The notes beneath the pieces were generated by a model. It had not been told where the DNA came from and ran no database searches. It saw only the letters and a program-made list of their open reading frames with translations. From contig JANRIC010000235.1 of NCBI GenBank assembly GCA_033765345.1, positions 1 through 49,217 on the forward strand: 49,217 bases of DNA, given 5' to 3'. Origin of the DNA: JANRIC01 sp033765345 (GTDB lineage Bacteria; Bacteroidota; Bacteroidia; Cytophagales; Microscillaceae). Shown here in pieces: positions 18,666 through 28,238 of the stretch (its first letter is position 1; each line of letters opens with the position of its first letter). Both the position numbers and the translations under genes were made by a program.

Positions 18666-18788
18666 AATTGCAAAAAAACTTACAAAGAAGCAATTTTGTA
18701 TGGATACATGTATTTAACCCTTTTTACTTACAAAGCGTAATTTGAAGGTAGCTACCTCATCTATTTTTAAACAAAACTATTACCTATT

Positions 18789-20510
18789 ATGCCTCTAATT
18801 CCCTATAACGGAGTGCTTGGTAAAAAAAGAGCCGCTCATTTGCTGCGAAGAGCTACTTTCGGCCCTACCAAAGCCCAGATTGAGCAATTTGCCAATCTCA
18901 CTGCATCGCAGGCTGTTCAACTTCTCTTTCAAGCACTTCCTGACCCTCCTTTGCCCATTGACCCTGCTACAGGCACTACCTGGGTAGATCCTACTGCTTC
19001 TGATCCGGGCGGAGATGACGGCGAACGCCAGGAATACTTCAAAGCCTGGTGGATCGCCCAAATGTTGGGCAACGGCGTATCGGCACGTGAAAAAATTGTC
19101 TTTTTTTTGCACACACATTTCACTACGATTCAATCCAAGGTCAATAACAGTAAGTCACTTTATTATCAGAATGCCTTGTTTAGAAAATTTGCCTTTGACA
19201 AAGCAAATGCAAATTTTAACTTCAAGGAACTGGCAAAAAAAATCAGCTTTGACAACGCCATGATTCGTTTTCTGGATGGAGATACCAATGTCAAAGGAGC
19301 TGTCAATGAAAACTATGCCCGTGAATTTCTGGAGCTTTTTACCATCGGAAAAGGTCGCGAAGGAGTGCCACTTCCTGAAAGTAATCTTTCTTTGGGGGAT
19401 TATTATTATTTTACTGAGCAGGACGTACAGGCGGGTGCCAGAGTGCTTTCCGGGTATAACATAGATGAGGAGTTCGCCGTCATCGACCCAGATACAAATC
19501 TGCCCAGAGGAGTTGTTGTTGGCGGACAAATTGCCACACAGCACGACAATGACCCCAAACAATTTAGTGCACGCCTTGGAAACACCCTCATAAGGCCTGA
19601 CCCTGCTTTGCTTGAGAATGGGGAAGCTACCGAAGCCAGTGTGCTGGATGAACTAGACCAAATGGTAGAAATGATTTTTAATCAAACCGAAACCGCCAGA
19701 TACTTATGTAGAAGAATTTACCGCTTTTTTGTATACCACGATATTACAGATGCCATTGATTCCGATATTATTTCGGATATGGCTACTATTCTAGTGAATA
19801 ATAACTTTAAGCTTCAGGAAGTTCTCGAGCGGCTTTTCAGTAGCCAGCATTTTTATGATGCTGGTACAGGAGCTTTGGAAGATGACAATTTCGGAGCTAT
19901 CATCAAGTCTCCCCTGGATTTGATCGTGGGTGTACTTCGCTTTTTCGAGGCCTCCCTACCAGATTATCTTAGCGAAGCCTCTGCTTTTTATGAAATTATC
20001 GCCAATCTAATGCGTGTCCTAGAAGTCCAGGGGATGGTTTTTCTGGAGCCTTTTGACGTAGCGGGTTATGATGCTTATCACCAAACCCCGGAGTTTAACC
20101 GCAACTGGATATCTACCAATAGCCTTACTCAACGGTATCAGTTTATCCGGGATGTCATGGATATCGAGGCTATGATGGAGCCTGGTAGTGTAGGGATAGA
20201 TATTTTAGATTATACCAAGCAGAATTTCAGCAATGCTGTTGCCTTGGATCCAGATCAATTGGTGAGAGAATTTACCTCTTACTTATTACCACGATACGAA
20301 GAAGGCTCAGAGATTACCACCGAAAGACTGGAATATTTCAAGTCTGAATTTTTGAAATTAGGGCTCGTGTTGCCTCAAGGTCCCTTGGCTTTTTGGCAGT
20401 TTAGCTATTCCAATGCAGCCACTATTCCGGCAAGTGAAGCCGATTCAAGACAAATGCTGGCCGATTTGATGAATGCCATGTTACAATCTCCTGAGTTTCA
20501 ACTTTTTTAA
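18789..20510 (+). CDS. DUF1800 domain protein
   Basis: 573 residues. The start of the DUF1800 family is clear: KKRAAHLLRRATFGPTKAQI (about 11-30), followed by WWIAQMLGNGVSAREKIVFF, NENYAREFLELFTIGKG, and a helical C-terminal half (VRFFEASL, QGMVFLEPFDVAGYDAY). No signal peptide is visible at the chosen start. DUF1800 proteins are usually encoded immediately before a DUF1501 protein, as here (25-bp gap), and are thought to be exported or periplasmic partners of unknown function. The start immediately follows TTACCTATT and fits the conserved LLRRATFG position in the family. Confidence 0.88.
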   Translation: MPLIPYNGVLGKKRAAHLLRRATFGPTKAQIEQFANLTASQAVQLLFQALPDPPLPIDPATGTTWVDPTASDPGGDDGERQEYFKAWWIAQMLGNGVSAREKIVFFLHTHFTTIQSKVNNSKSLYYQNALFRKFAFDKANANFNFKELAKKISFDNAMIRFLDGDTNVKGAVNENYAREFLELFTIGKGREGVPLPESNLSLGDYYYFTEQDVQAGARVLSGYNIDEEFAVIDPDTNLPRGVVVGGQIATQHDNDPKQFSARLGNTLIRPDPALLENGEATEASVLDELDQMVEMIFNQTETARYLCRRIYRFFVYHDITDAIDSDIISDMATILVNNNFKLQEVLERLFSSQHFYDAGTGALEDDNFGAIIKSPLDLIVGVLRFFEASLPDYLSEASAFYEIIANLMRVLEVQGMVFLEPFDVAGYDAYHQTPEFNRNWISTNSLTQRYQFIRDVMDIEAMMEPGSVGIDILDYTKQNFSNAVALDPDQLVREFTSYLLPRYEEGSEITTERLEYFKSEFLKLGLVLPQGPLAFWQFSYSNAATIPASEADSRQMLADLMNAMLQSPEFQLF

Positions 20511-20535
20511 ACCGAATTTCTAAACATTCCTGATA

Positions 20536-22245
20536 ATGAAAAGAAGAAATTTTATCAAAAAATTGCCGATTTTAGGATCATTCCCTTTTGTACTAAGTGG
20601 CATTCCGATGCGGGTTATGTCTTCCAATATGCCTTTACAACAATTAGCAGCGATGAGCAGCAATGACAAGGTGTTGATTATCTTGCAATTACACGGAGGG
20701 AATGACGGACTGAATATGCTTATCCCTGTGGCAAATTATGATTTGTATCAATTCCGCAGAGCCAATATTGCCATTCCTGCCCGCAACAGCAACCGTAAAT
20801 TTATCCCACTAGATAGCACCATACCGCTGAAAGATCAGGTGGGGCTACACCCCGATATGATTGGCATGAAGGAGCTTTATGACCAGGGCAAAGTAGCCAT
20901 TGTGCAGGGTGTCTCTTATGAAAATAATAATGGTTCTCACTTCCGAGGGCGTGATATTCTTTTTATGGGGGGAGGCTCCGAAGATTATTTAAGTTCGGGA
21001 TGGATAGGACGCTATCTTGAAAATGAATTCCCAAATTATCCTGCGGCTTATCCAAGTACAGAAATGCCTGACCCCTTAGCACTTGAATTTGGAAATAATA
21101 TATCGCTGATTTTTCACCAATCTCAAAATATCCCTGCATCAATTTCCATAGATAATCCCAATCAGTTTTTTGATCTTGTAGAAAACCTAGAGGGTTTTGA
21201 GGATTTGGAAGGAATCGACCCAAGAGGGATTCCCCCCCAATCTGTTGAAAGCTCTCCTTATGGCAAAGAATTAAACTGGATTCTGGGGCTTGAGCAAAAA
21301 TCTGATGATTATGCAGCCCGATTAAAGCAGTTGTATGATATAGGAGACCAAATCCAGTCTAATGTGGTTTACCCTGAAATTTACCCCTTTAATGCTCCTC
21401 CAGGTATTTCAAGAAACTCCCTGTCTGGCCAGTTAAAAATTATCTCTCGCCTGATTAGCGGAGGTAGCAAAACCAAAGTATATCTCGTAAGACTAGGAGG
21501 CTTTGATACACACGCCGAGCAGGTAGAAAGCTATGACCCTACCATGGGAGTCCATGCAGCCTTGATGTATCATATCTCTTCGGCGATGAAAGCTTTTCAG
21601 GACGACCTGAAAGCCAGGGGCGTAGAAGACCGGGTATTGACCATTACTACGTCGGAGTTTGGGCGAAGAATATTCTCGAATGGAAGCTATGGAACTGATC
21701 ATGGCACAGGCGCACCTTTGCTTATGTTTGGTAAATGGGTAATCCCAGGTGTAAATGGTACAGTGCCTAATTTGAATGAAGGGAATGTAGAAAAACAGTT
21801 CGATTATCGTCAGATATATTCTACTATTCTTAAAGATTGGTTTGAAGTAGACGCTCAACTGGTAGACGGTGGGTCTCCCGACACTACCATTATTCACGGC
21901 GATTATGAAGGTAGGGGCGACTCGATGCCTTTGATCAATAAAAACTTCATTACCAGCACCGAAGATTTTATTCTTGAGCGGTATCGCCTCAATGATTGCT
22001 ACCCCAATCCTGCCAAAACCGAGACTGTATTCTCTTTCAAGATCAATCGCAAAATGGCGGTCAATTTGAAGCTTTATGACCTCAAAGGGCAATTAGTCAA
22101 AACCATTTTGAACTGGGAAGAAAAAGAAATCGGTGAGCACAAGATCAAAATCAGCCTCAAAGGGCTCAATCCGGGCACTTATATTTACCGAATCGAATCC
22201 AAAAACGGTCTGCTACAAGGCGGCAAACAACTGATCATTCAATAA
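20536..22245 (+). CDS. DUF1501 domain protein with T9SS sorting domain
   Basis: 569 residues. A twin-basic-like start (MKRRNFIKKLPILGSFPFVL) serves as export signal. The DUF1501 region (about 42-450) carries LQLHGGNDGLNMLIPV, NNGSHFRGRDILFMGG and RVLTITTSEFGRRIFSNGSY with GTDHGTG, which are sulfatase/alkaline-phosphatase-superfamily-like metal sites of the family. The last ~85 residues form a type A T9SS sorting domain (CYPNPAKTETVFSFKI to GTYIYRIESKNGLLQGGK). With the DUF1800 gene it forms the widespread DUF1800-DUF1501 pair. The DUF1501 member is cell-surface by its CTD; the substrate is unknown. Confidence 0.9.
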   Translation: MKRRNFIKKLPILGSFPFVLSGIPMRVMSSNMPLQQLAAMSSNDKVLIILQLHGGNDGLNMLIPVANYDLYQFRRANIAIPARNSNRKFIPLDSTIPLKDQVGLHPDMIGMKELYDQGKVAIVQGVSYENNNGSHFRGRDILFMGGGSEDYLSSGWIGRYLENEFPNYPAAYPSTEMPDPLALEFGNNISLIFHQSQNIPASISIDNPNQFFDLVENLEGFEDLEGIDPRGIPPQSVESSPYGKELNWILGLEQKSDDYAARLKQLYDIGDQIQSNVVYPEIYPFNAPPGISRNSLSGQLKIISRLISGGSKTKVYLVRLGGFDTHAEQVESYDPTMGVHAALMYHISSAMKAFQDDLKARGVEDRVLTITTSEFGRRIFSNGSYGTDHGTGAPLLMFGKWVIPGVNGTVPNLNEGNVEKQFDYRQIYSTILKDWFEVDAQLVDGGSPDTTIIHGDYEGRGDSMPLINKNFITSTEDFILERYRLNDCYPNPAKTETVFSFKINRKMAVNLKLYDLKGQLVKTILNWEEKEIGEHKIKISLKGLNPGTYIYRIESKNGLLQGGKQLIIQ

Positions 22246-22257
22246 AAAAATTCAATT

Positions 22258-23148
22258 ATGCACAAAAATTATCTTTTTGTTTTTTTAATACTTATCGTAT
22301 CCCTGCTTTTTTCACAAGAATTAGCAGCGCAAAAAGGAAGACCCAATACCCGTAAATCCGGTAAAAGTGGATTTACCGATCCCTTCTTACAGACACAATG
22401 GTGGCTAGGGTTTAAATTTGGTGGCAATCTAAGCAAAGTAAGTCCAGGAGATCGATATACAGCTTTTAGCTCCGCAGATGGTTTTTCACCGGAAATTTAC
22501 GACAAAGAATATGAAAGCTTCAACAAACTCGGTGCCTTATCAGGAGTAGATATTACCTTTTATCACAAAGGTTTTTCTATTAGCTTTCAGCCGAACTACC
22601 GCCGTCAGCGTTTTGTCTATTCCAATGATTTTCAATGGCTGGATACCGAAAACCCAAACAATATCCTGACACTTAATTATGCGCAGGATCATCAATTGGA
22701 TTACCTTGAGCTACCTCTATTGCTCAAATATGACATCTTACAAAGTAAAATCCGCCCCTTTGTTCAGGCGGGATTTTTCTATGCTACGCTGGTAAATGCC
22801 AACAAAGCCGTGACCATTACAGGTGATGACCTGGCTTCAGGATTTCAAAATCCTTTCGAGAGCGATGAAATCATCCTCGGAGCAAGCGATTTGTTTATCA
22901 ATTCTTCAGTTGGGGTTTTGGGCGGCGTCGGCGGTAGTTATGATGTAGGGAATATTCGCATCTCACTGGATATTTCCTATCGTTTTGGTTTGAACAACAT
23001 CACGGATGTAAAAAACCGATTTACCGAAAACCGCCTGGCAGGAATTGGAGATGCATTAGACGATCTCAAGATGCAAAATATTTCGCTCAATCTGAGCGTA
23101 CTCTTCCCGATGCGCTTCCTGATTGCAAGCAGTTACAAAGCTAATTAA
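22258..23148 (+). CDS. PorT-like outer-membrane beta-barrel protein
   Basis: 296 residues with signal peptide MHKNYLFVFLILIVSLLFSQ...AAQ. Amphipathic strands of a small eight-strand barrel run from WWLGFKFGGNLSKV (about 45) through GFSISFQPNYRRQRF, LDYLELPLLLKYDILQSKIRPFVQAGFFY, GGVGGSYDVGNIRISLDISY and a final strand ending FPMRFLIASSYKAN. LELPLLLKY and RPFVQAG are typical of the Bacteroidota outer-membrane barrel/PorT-like family. It lies 12 bp after the DUF1501 gene, so it is probably cotranscribed and may be the outer-membrane partner of the DUF1800/DUF1501 pair. Confidence 0.8.
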   Translation: MHKNYLFVFLILIVSLLFSQELAAQKGRPNTRKSGKSGFTDPFLQTQWWLGFKFGGNLSKVSPGDRYTAFSSADGFSPEIYDKEYESFNKLGALSGVDITFYHKGFSISFQPNYRRQRFVYSNDFQWLDTENPNNILTLNYAQDHQLDYLELPLLLKYDILQSKIRPFVQAGFFYATLVNANKAVTITGDDLASGFQNPFESDEIILGASDLFINSSVGVLGGVGGSYDVGNIRISLDISYRFGLNNITDVKNRFTENRLAGIGDALDDLKMQNISLNLSVLFPMRFLIASSYKAN

Positions 23149-23255
23149 AAACGGAGTTGTGTGGGCAGTTAGATGTGAATAATGGCAAAAACCTGATATC
23201 TCAAGACTGATACACTCCTTTCTCTAAGAAATATTCATTTAAAAAAATATATTCT

Positions 23256-24503
23256 ATGTATCTGAATAAATATTTTACACGTTTGAAAACCGTTTTAAGC
23301 GTTTTTTTATTGAGCATATTGTTTTTTTCCTGTGATATAGGTGATAACAAGGTAGATCTGCTCGATCCTTTTGTCAGGATTTATGACCGAGAAGCCTTTA
23401 ATAGCAGCTATAGCCCGATTGACATTAAACAAACCGCCGATGGGGGTTATTTGATCCTGGGCGAAACTCCCAACCCTGATTCCAACCTGAGGGCTATTTA
23501 TCTGATGCGTATCGATCAGGAAGGGAATTTTGTTTCTGACCAGGTTTTTGATACCCAATACGTGCAGCCTGTAGGAGAACTGTTATTGATTGGAGGCAAC
23601 TATCATTTCTTATGTATGCACAGTGTAAGCCTGGATGTGCATATCGTCACCGTAGCACCAGATGGCAGCACCTCTGCACCTGTACCTGTACGTGATGCAG
23701 AAGGGAATGCTTTATTTTATCCGTTGAGTGCTGCTCTAGATCGAGATAATGCCACCATACTCTTGCAAAGCTTTGATAATGAGGAAAAAGAAACTGTCTT
23801 TTCCAGAATCAATGCCACTGGTACAGCCAGCCAAACCCGAAGATTGACCATCGGAGCTGGTCCCGATGTAGAAGAACCGATTATTGATCACTTTACCCGA
23901 AGTGGCAAGCAGTTTCCATTTATGAGCGGTTTTACGACCGATGGACGCTACTTTTTTAACGGTTTCTATAATTTTACCTTTTCGCTGGTATTTATAGATT
24001 TGGCTTCAGAAGCTGCACCGGGCGTATTACAAGGCGTAGGAGATGAAGCAGGAATCAGCTCGGTGCTGCATATCAATGGCAATACCTTTGCTACTTCAAG
24101 ATTTAGCTTTGGGCAAAATTATATCCTGCCACAAGTAGAAATTAATGTTTCGTCCGAAGACCCTGGATCGAGTGAAGACCTGAGTGGCAACCCTTTCCCC
24201 GAACTGCCCACAGATGCCAAAGTGATCCTAAAAAGAGTGCAAGTAGGCGGACAAAATTACCTGATTTATGCCACAGATACCAAAGGTAAGCAGATTTTGT
24301 TGCTGGCCTACAACGAATCTACGGGAGAACTGATGAATACCAAACGCCTGGGTTTCTCCATTCCTTACGAAGTAGCTGGCTTTACGAGCACTGCCGACGG
24401 CGGGCTTGCTGTAGTGGGTACTGCTTTTGTGGCAGACAGATTCCCCAGAGTTTGTTTATTTAAACTAAGCTTGGATGATGTCACCGAATTAGTTAGTCAA
24501 TAG
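23256..24503 (+). CDS. surface or periplasmic lipoprotein, beta-propeller-like
   Basis: 415 residues. A lipoprotein signal is visible (LLSILFFSC, cysteine at about residue 26) followed by DIGDNK. The body has repeating strand patterns such as IKQTADGGYLILGE, SAALDRDNATILLQSF, LKRVQVGGQNYLIYATDTKG and FTSTADGGLAVVGTA, as in delta-60/PQQ-like propeller repeats of Bacteroidota lipoproteins. It is separated from the PorT-like gene by 107 bp and followed by a strong terminator, so it ends this transcription unit. Without a nearby enzyme, its ligand cannot be inferred. Confidence 0.75.
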   Translation: MYLNKYFTRLKTVLSVFLLSILFFSCDIGDNKVDLLDPFVRIYDREAFNSSYSPIDIKQTADGGYLILGETPNPDSNLRAIYLMRIDQEGNFVSDQVFDTQYVQPVGELLLIGGNYHFLCMHSVSLDVHIVTVAPDGSTSAPVPVRDAEGNALFYPLSAALDRDNATILLQSFDNEEKETVFSRINATGTASQTRRLTIGAGPDVEEPIIDHFTRSGKQFPFMSGFTTDGRYFFNGFYNFTFSLVFIDLASEAAPGVLQGVGDEAGISSVLHINGNTFATSRFSFGQNYILPQVEINVSSEDPGSSEDLSGNPFPELPTDAKVILKRVQVGGQNYLIYATDTKGKQILLLAYNESTGELMNTKRLGFSIPYEVAGFTSTADGGLAVVGTAFVADRFPRVCLFKLSLDDVTELVSQ

Positions 24504-24549
24504 ACGGTTTAAAATTGTTTGTTTGGCAACGTTAGATCTTCGGATATAC

Positions 24550-24593
24550 ACAGTGATTCTAAACTTTATTGGTTTGGAATCACTGTTTTTTTA
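24550..24593 (+). terminator. strong intrinsic terminator of the DUF1800-DUF1501-PorT-lipoprotein unit
   Basis: A 15-bp stem (24550-24564 with 24572-24586, one G-T pair) has a 7-nt loop and is followed by seven or eight Ts (24586-24592). It lies 47 bp after the lipoprotein stop. The rest of 24594-24823 is AT-rich; an exact DnaA-box-like TTATACACA lies at 24784-24792, as a single copy. Confidence 0.88.
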
Positions 24594-24823
24594 CAAAAGG
24601 AAAAAAACAAGGCTCACATAAGCTTTTGATTTGAATACCAAAACAGGGATTCGGGTATCGTTGCCAAAAACGAAATTACCTATAAGGCTTTAAACCTATA
24701 TTTCCTAAAAATAATTTATTTTCGCATAATAATTGCTTTGCGAGAAAATATAAATAGAGTTCATCAAACCAAAGAGTCAGAATTTATACACAAACTCTCA
24801 ATAAAAAACATATATTCAGTGCT

Positions 24824-26128
24824 ATGCCTGATAGAAAATTATTTACACATTACCCGGAGGTGATAGAGTACCTCTATGGTCAACTGGCTTATTTTCAGCA
24901 TTCTGGTGCAAAAGCCTTGAAGCCAGGTCTGAAGAACATCCGCCTACTTTGCGATCATTTAGGACAACCGCACTTGAAATTCCCCAGTATTCATATTGCT
25001 GGTACAAATGGCAAGGGCAGTACTGCCAATATGATCGCTGCCGTTCTTCAAAGTGCTGGTTATAAGACAGGTTTGTATACATCCCCTCACCTCAAATCTT
25101 TTACCGAAAGAATACGCATTCAAGGTATTGAGATCCCCGAAAGAGAAGTCCTTAGTTTTGTTAATAAGAATCTAGAACTGATAGAAAACATTCAGCCGAG
25201 TTTTTTTGAAACTACGGTAGCGATGGCTTTCCAATACTTTGCCCAAGAAGAAGTGGATGTGGCAGTCATTGAAGTAGGTATGGGTGGGAGGTTGGATTCT
25301 ACCAATATTATATATCCTGTTCTTTCGGTGATTACAAATATTTCTTATGATCATCAGGCTTTTTTGGGTGAAACCCTTCAGGAAATTGCTGCTGAAAAAG
25401 CCGGAATCATCAAAGAAAATACGCCCGTGGTCATCAGCCAATATCAAGAAGAAGTGTTCCAGGTATTTGAAGCAAAAGCGCGTAGCTGCGATGCTGACTT
25501 GTTCCTGGCAACGAAAGGGTTTCATCTGGAGTATTCCAAGGAGGCAGAAAACTTTCAGGTTTATAAAAAAGATGATCTTTATCTAAGCAATCTAAAGCCT
25601 GACCTCAAAGGTGAATATCAGCAAAAGAACCTGCTGGGTGTATTACAAAGTTTGGAAATATTAATCAAACTAGGTTGGGAAATTCGTAAAAGCGACATTC
25701 GAGAGGGGATTGAACTCTGCACGATGTACACAGGCTTCAAAGGTCGTTGGCAGATTCTACATCGGCTTCCCCTCACCATTTGTGACATTGCTCACAATGA
25801 AGATGGTATTTTGGAGGTATTCCAGCAAATAAAGCATCTTAACTACAAAAATCTACACATTATTACAGGATTCTCGAAAGATAAAGACATAAAAAAGATG
25901 TTAGCTATTTATCCGTCCAAAGCTTTTTATTATTTTTGCCATTACAATTCACCAAGAGCATTGAACGCTTACACACTCAAAGAAACTGCACAATCCGCAG
26001 GATTATCCGGCAAAGCTTTTGAATCCGTTAGTTATGCCCTTCAAGAGGCTCAAAACCTGGCTGATAAAAACGATTTGATTTTAATTTTGGGCAGTGCTTA
26101 TATAATTGCCGAACTGGCAGAAATTTAG
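24824..26128 (+). CDS. folC: bifunctional folylpolyglutamate synthase/dihydrofolate synthase
   Basis: 434 residues with the Mur-ligase fold. The P-loop IAGTNGKGSTAN (about 58-69) is followed by TGLYTSPHLKSFTERIRIQG, EVGMGGRLDSTN, ITNISYDHQAFLGETLQEIAAEKAGIIK and, in the C-terminal domain, WQILHRLPLTICDIAHNEDG. These are all hallmark FolC motifs. The enzyme adds glutamate to folates (and, in bifunctional forms, to dihydropteroate) in the cytoplasm. It is followed 39 bp later by the SiaC-like gene in the same direction, so cotranscription is likely but not functionally explained. Confidence 0.95.
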   Translation: MPDRKLFTHYPEVIEYLYGQLAYFQHSGAKALKPGLKNIRLLCDHLGQPHLKFPSIHIAGTNGKGSTANMIAAVLQSAGYKTGLYTSPHLKSFTERIRIQGIEIPEREVLSFVNKNLELIENIQPSFFETTVAMAFQYFAQEEVDVAVIEVGMGGRLDSTNIIYPVLSVITNISYDHQAFLGETLQEIAAEKAGIIKENTPVVISQYQEEVFQVFEAKARSCDADLFLATKGFHLEYSKEAENFQVYKKDDLYLSNLKPDLKGEYQQKNLLGVLQSLEILIKLGWEIRKSDIREGIELCTMYTGFKGRWQILHRLPLTICDIAHNEDGILEVFQQIKHLNYKNLHIITGFSKDKDIKKMLAIYPSKAFYYFCHYNSPRALNAYTLKETAQSAGLSGKAFESVSYALQEAQNLADKNDLILILGSAYIIAELAEI

Positions 26129-26167
26129 TATACTTATAAAAAAACCATAAACACTAAAAAAAAGAAT

Positions 26168-26776
26168 ATGGAAGATATTGTTCTTGAAAGAACTGTCAAA
26201 ACTCCTGGTATTCGTTTTTCATTCGATGAAAACAAGTTGGAAATCGTGGGAGTTTCTATTCCCGAAGATGCTGATAATTTTTATTCACCCCTGATGGAGT
26301 GGGTCGATAATTATATTGAACACAAAAAAAATCAAAAAACTACCATTATATTAAAATTGATTTATTTCAATACCAGCACTGCGGATTATCTGGTGACTAT
26401 GTTGAAAAACCTGAAAAAAATTCAACCGGATGCTTCTCAAAGTTACTTATACGATGAGTCGCTCTTAGAATCGGATGAATCTAATCCACTTGGCCAAAAC
26501 GGACAATCTTCCAAGCCAATGATTCAGTTGGAGCAATCTGATAGTCAGAAAAACATCGACCTAAATGCTTTATCACCTGAAAGCGAAACAAAAGAAGAAG
26601 AAGACAGCAGAATGATTGAAGAACAGGACGCTTCAGAAGATATGGCAGACAAACATTTATTACGGATTGAATGGCATTATGAAGAAGAAGATGAAGATAT
26701 GCGGGAAACCGGAAGTCATTTTGAGTCAATCATTGATCTTCCTTTTATCTTCCAGGCTTGCGAGGAAATAGATTAA
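26168..26776 (+). CDS. SiaC family regulatory phosphoprotein (DUF1987) with acidic insert
   Basis: 202 residues. The N-terminal half (about 5-85) is a SiaC/DUF1987 domain: TPGIRFSFDENKLEIVGVS, FYSPLMEWVDNYI and IYFNTSTADYLVTML, in which Thr69/Ser70 align with the phosphosite region of Pseudomonas SiaC. The domain finishes at the C-terminus with LLRIEWHYEEEDEDMRETGS and IIDLPF. Between these halves lies an unusual insert of about 75 residues (88-162) rich in Ser, Gln, Asp and Glu; family members are usually only 120-130 residues. Such proteins are phosphorylated by SiaB kinases and in some bacteria control a diguanylate cyclase (SiaD). The likely kinase is encoded at 33769-34362. The gene converges on dnaA with 10 bp between the stops. 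Confidence 0.85.
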   Translation: MEDIVLERTVKTPGIRFSFDENKLEIVGVSIPEDADNFYSPLMEWVDNYIEHKKNQKTTIILKLIYFNTSTADYLVTMLKNLKKIQPDASQSYLYDESLLESDESNPLGQNGQSSKPMIQLEQSDSQKNIDLNALSPESETKEEEDSRMIEEQDASEDMADKHLLRIEWHYEEEDEDMRETGSHFESIIDLPFIFQACEEID

Positions 26777-26786
26777 GTCGCACTGA

Positions 26787-28238
26787 TTATTTGCGACTAA
26801 ATAATTTCCTCTCAATATCCTCGATATAAAGTTTTAATTCTCTTTTTTCCATCATATACTCGTTCACTGTCTGGATGGCGTGGATAACTGTACTGTGATC
26901 GCGCCCCCCGAAATGATACCCTATAGATTTGAGTGAAAATCCGGTATATTCTTTGGCAAAGTACATCGCTATTTGACGGGCAGTTACAATTTCCTTCTTG
27001 CGGGTTTTTGCTTTGAGGTCTTCAACTGTCAATCCAAAATAATCACTTACGCATTTTTGCACCTCGTCAATACTCAATTCCTTGCTTTCTACCGATTGTA
27101 CAATTTTCTGGACGGTTTGTTTAGCCAGATCCATATTGATGGGGGTATTGTTGAGAGATGCTTGTGCAATCAACGAAACCAAAGAACCCTCGAGCTCACG
27201 CACATTACTATCAATGCTATGCGCCAGATATTCAATAACATCAACGGGGAGTTCAAGGCTTTCGTCTTGTAGTTTTTTATGAATAATCGCCATACGTGTC
27301 TCAAGGTCGGGTTGTTTGAGGTCGGCAGTAAGTCCCCACTTGAATCTGGAAAGTAGACGTTCTTCCAGCCCTTTGAGTTCAATCGGAGGGCAATCGCTGG
27401 TCATGATGATCTGCTTGCCTGATTGATGCAGATGATTAAAAATATGGAAAAAGATTTCCTGTGTTCTTTCTTTGCCGGCTAGGAACTGCACATCATCAAT
27501 CATGAGTACGTCTACGTGCATATAAAAATGATTGAATAGCTCCAGGTTATTATTCTTGAGAGCCTCTATGAATTGATTGGTAAATTTATCGGCAGATACA
27601 TAAAGTACTTCTTTTCCTTCTTCATAAGTCTGGATATAATTGCCGATTGCCTGAACCAGGTGCGTTTTTCCGAGCCCTACGCCCCCATAAAGCATCAGGG
27701 GATTGAAGGAAGTGACACCCGGTTTTTGGGCTACTGCCAGACCTGCGGAACGAGCCAGACGGTTACAATCACCTTCTATAAAATTATCAAAGGTATAATT
27801 TATGTTGAGGTCTGAATGAAAATTCCTTTTCTGCTCCAGATACTGTTGTTTGGAATTATTATTTATGTAAGTATTGTTGGATTTGCCGTTTGCATATTTT
27901 TTTTGAGTAGGTGTTTGGGTGAGTTGGGCAAAATAAGCCTGATTCACTTGATTTTCTTCATCCACTATGACAGAGTATTCCAAACTACCATTTATTCCTA
28001 GTGAAAAGTCGATGGCTTTTCTAAGCAGTTCTACAAAGTTTTCTTCCAGATATTCATAAAAAAACTTGCTGGGTACTTGAATCGTAAGTACGTTTTTTTC
28101 AAGTCGAAAAGGCTTAATGGGTTCAAACCAAGTCATAAAAGCCTGTTCTTCAATGTGCTGGCGTATTACTTGCAGGCAGTTTTCCCATACTGCAAAACGA
28201 TCATTTTCAGTAGTAATAGATGTCGTAGTGTTTTCCAT
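26787..28238 (-). CDS. dnaA: chromosomal replication initiator protein DnaA
   Basis: 483 residues with all DnaA domains. Domain I is at 1-95 (WENCLQVIRQHIEEQAFMTW). A variable, Asn/Gln-rich linker occupies about 96-145. The AAA+ module has Walker A GGVGLGKTH (185-193), Walker B VLMIDDVQFL (244-253), and sensor-type residues after them. Domain IV is the helix-turn-helix with GGRDHSTVIHAI near 444-455, the box-recognition signature. It unwinds oriC and is also a transcription factor. I could not find a cluster of TTATNCACA boxes next to it, so oriC is not placed here. It is transcribed leftward and ends next to the convergent siaC-like gene. Confidence 0.98.
   Translation of the reverse strand: MENTTTSITTENDRFAVWENCLQVIRQHIEEQAFMTWFEPIKPFRLEKNVLTIQVPSKFFYEYLEENFVELLRKAIDFSLGINGSLEYSVIVDEENQVNQAYFAQLTQTPTQKKYANGKSNNTYINNNSKQQYLEQKRNFHSDLNINYTFDNFIEGDCNRLARSAGLAVAQKPGVTSFNPLMLYGGVGLGKTHLVQAIGNYIQTYEEGKEVLYVSADKFTNQFIEALKNNNLELFNHFYMHVDVLMIDDVQFLAGKERTQEIFFHIFNHLHQSGKQIIMTSDCPPIELKGLEERLLSRFKWGLTADLKQPDLETRMAIIHKKLQDESLELPVDVIEYLAHSIDSNVRELEGSLVSLIAQASLNNTPINMDLAKQTVQKIVQSVESKELSIDEVQKCVSDYFGLTVEDLKAKTRKKEIVTARQIAMYFAKEYTGFSLKSIGYHFGGRDHSTVIHAIQTVNEYMMEKRELKLYIEDIERKLFSRK

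Noticed and set aside
24612..24623. GCTCACATAAGC shared in inverted form with about 9672-9683
   Set aside because: A 12-bp match in AT-rich spacers with no extended similarity; compatible with chance.
26776..26798. 7-bp hairpin between the siaC-like and dnaA stops
   Set aside because: Short stem overlapping the end of dnaA without a T-run; too weak to call a terminator.
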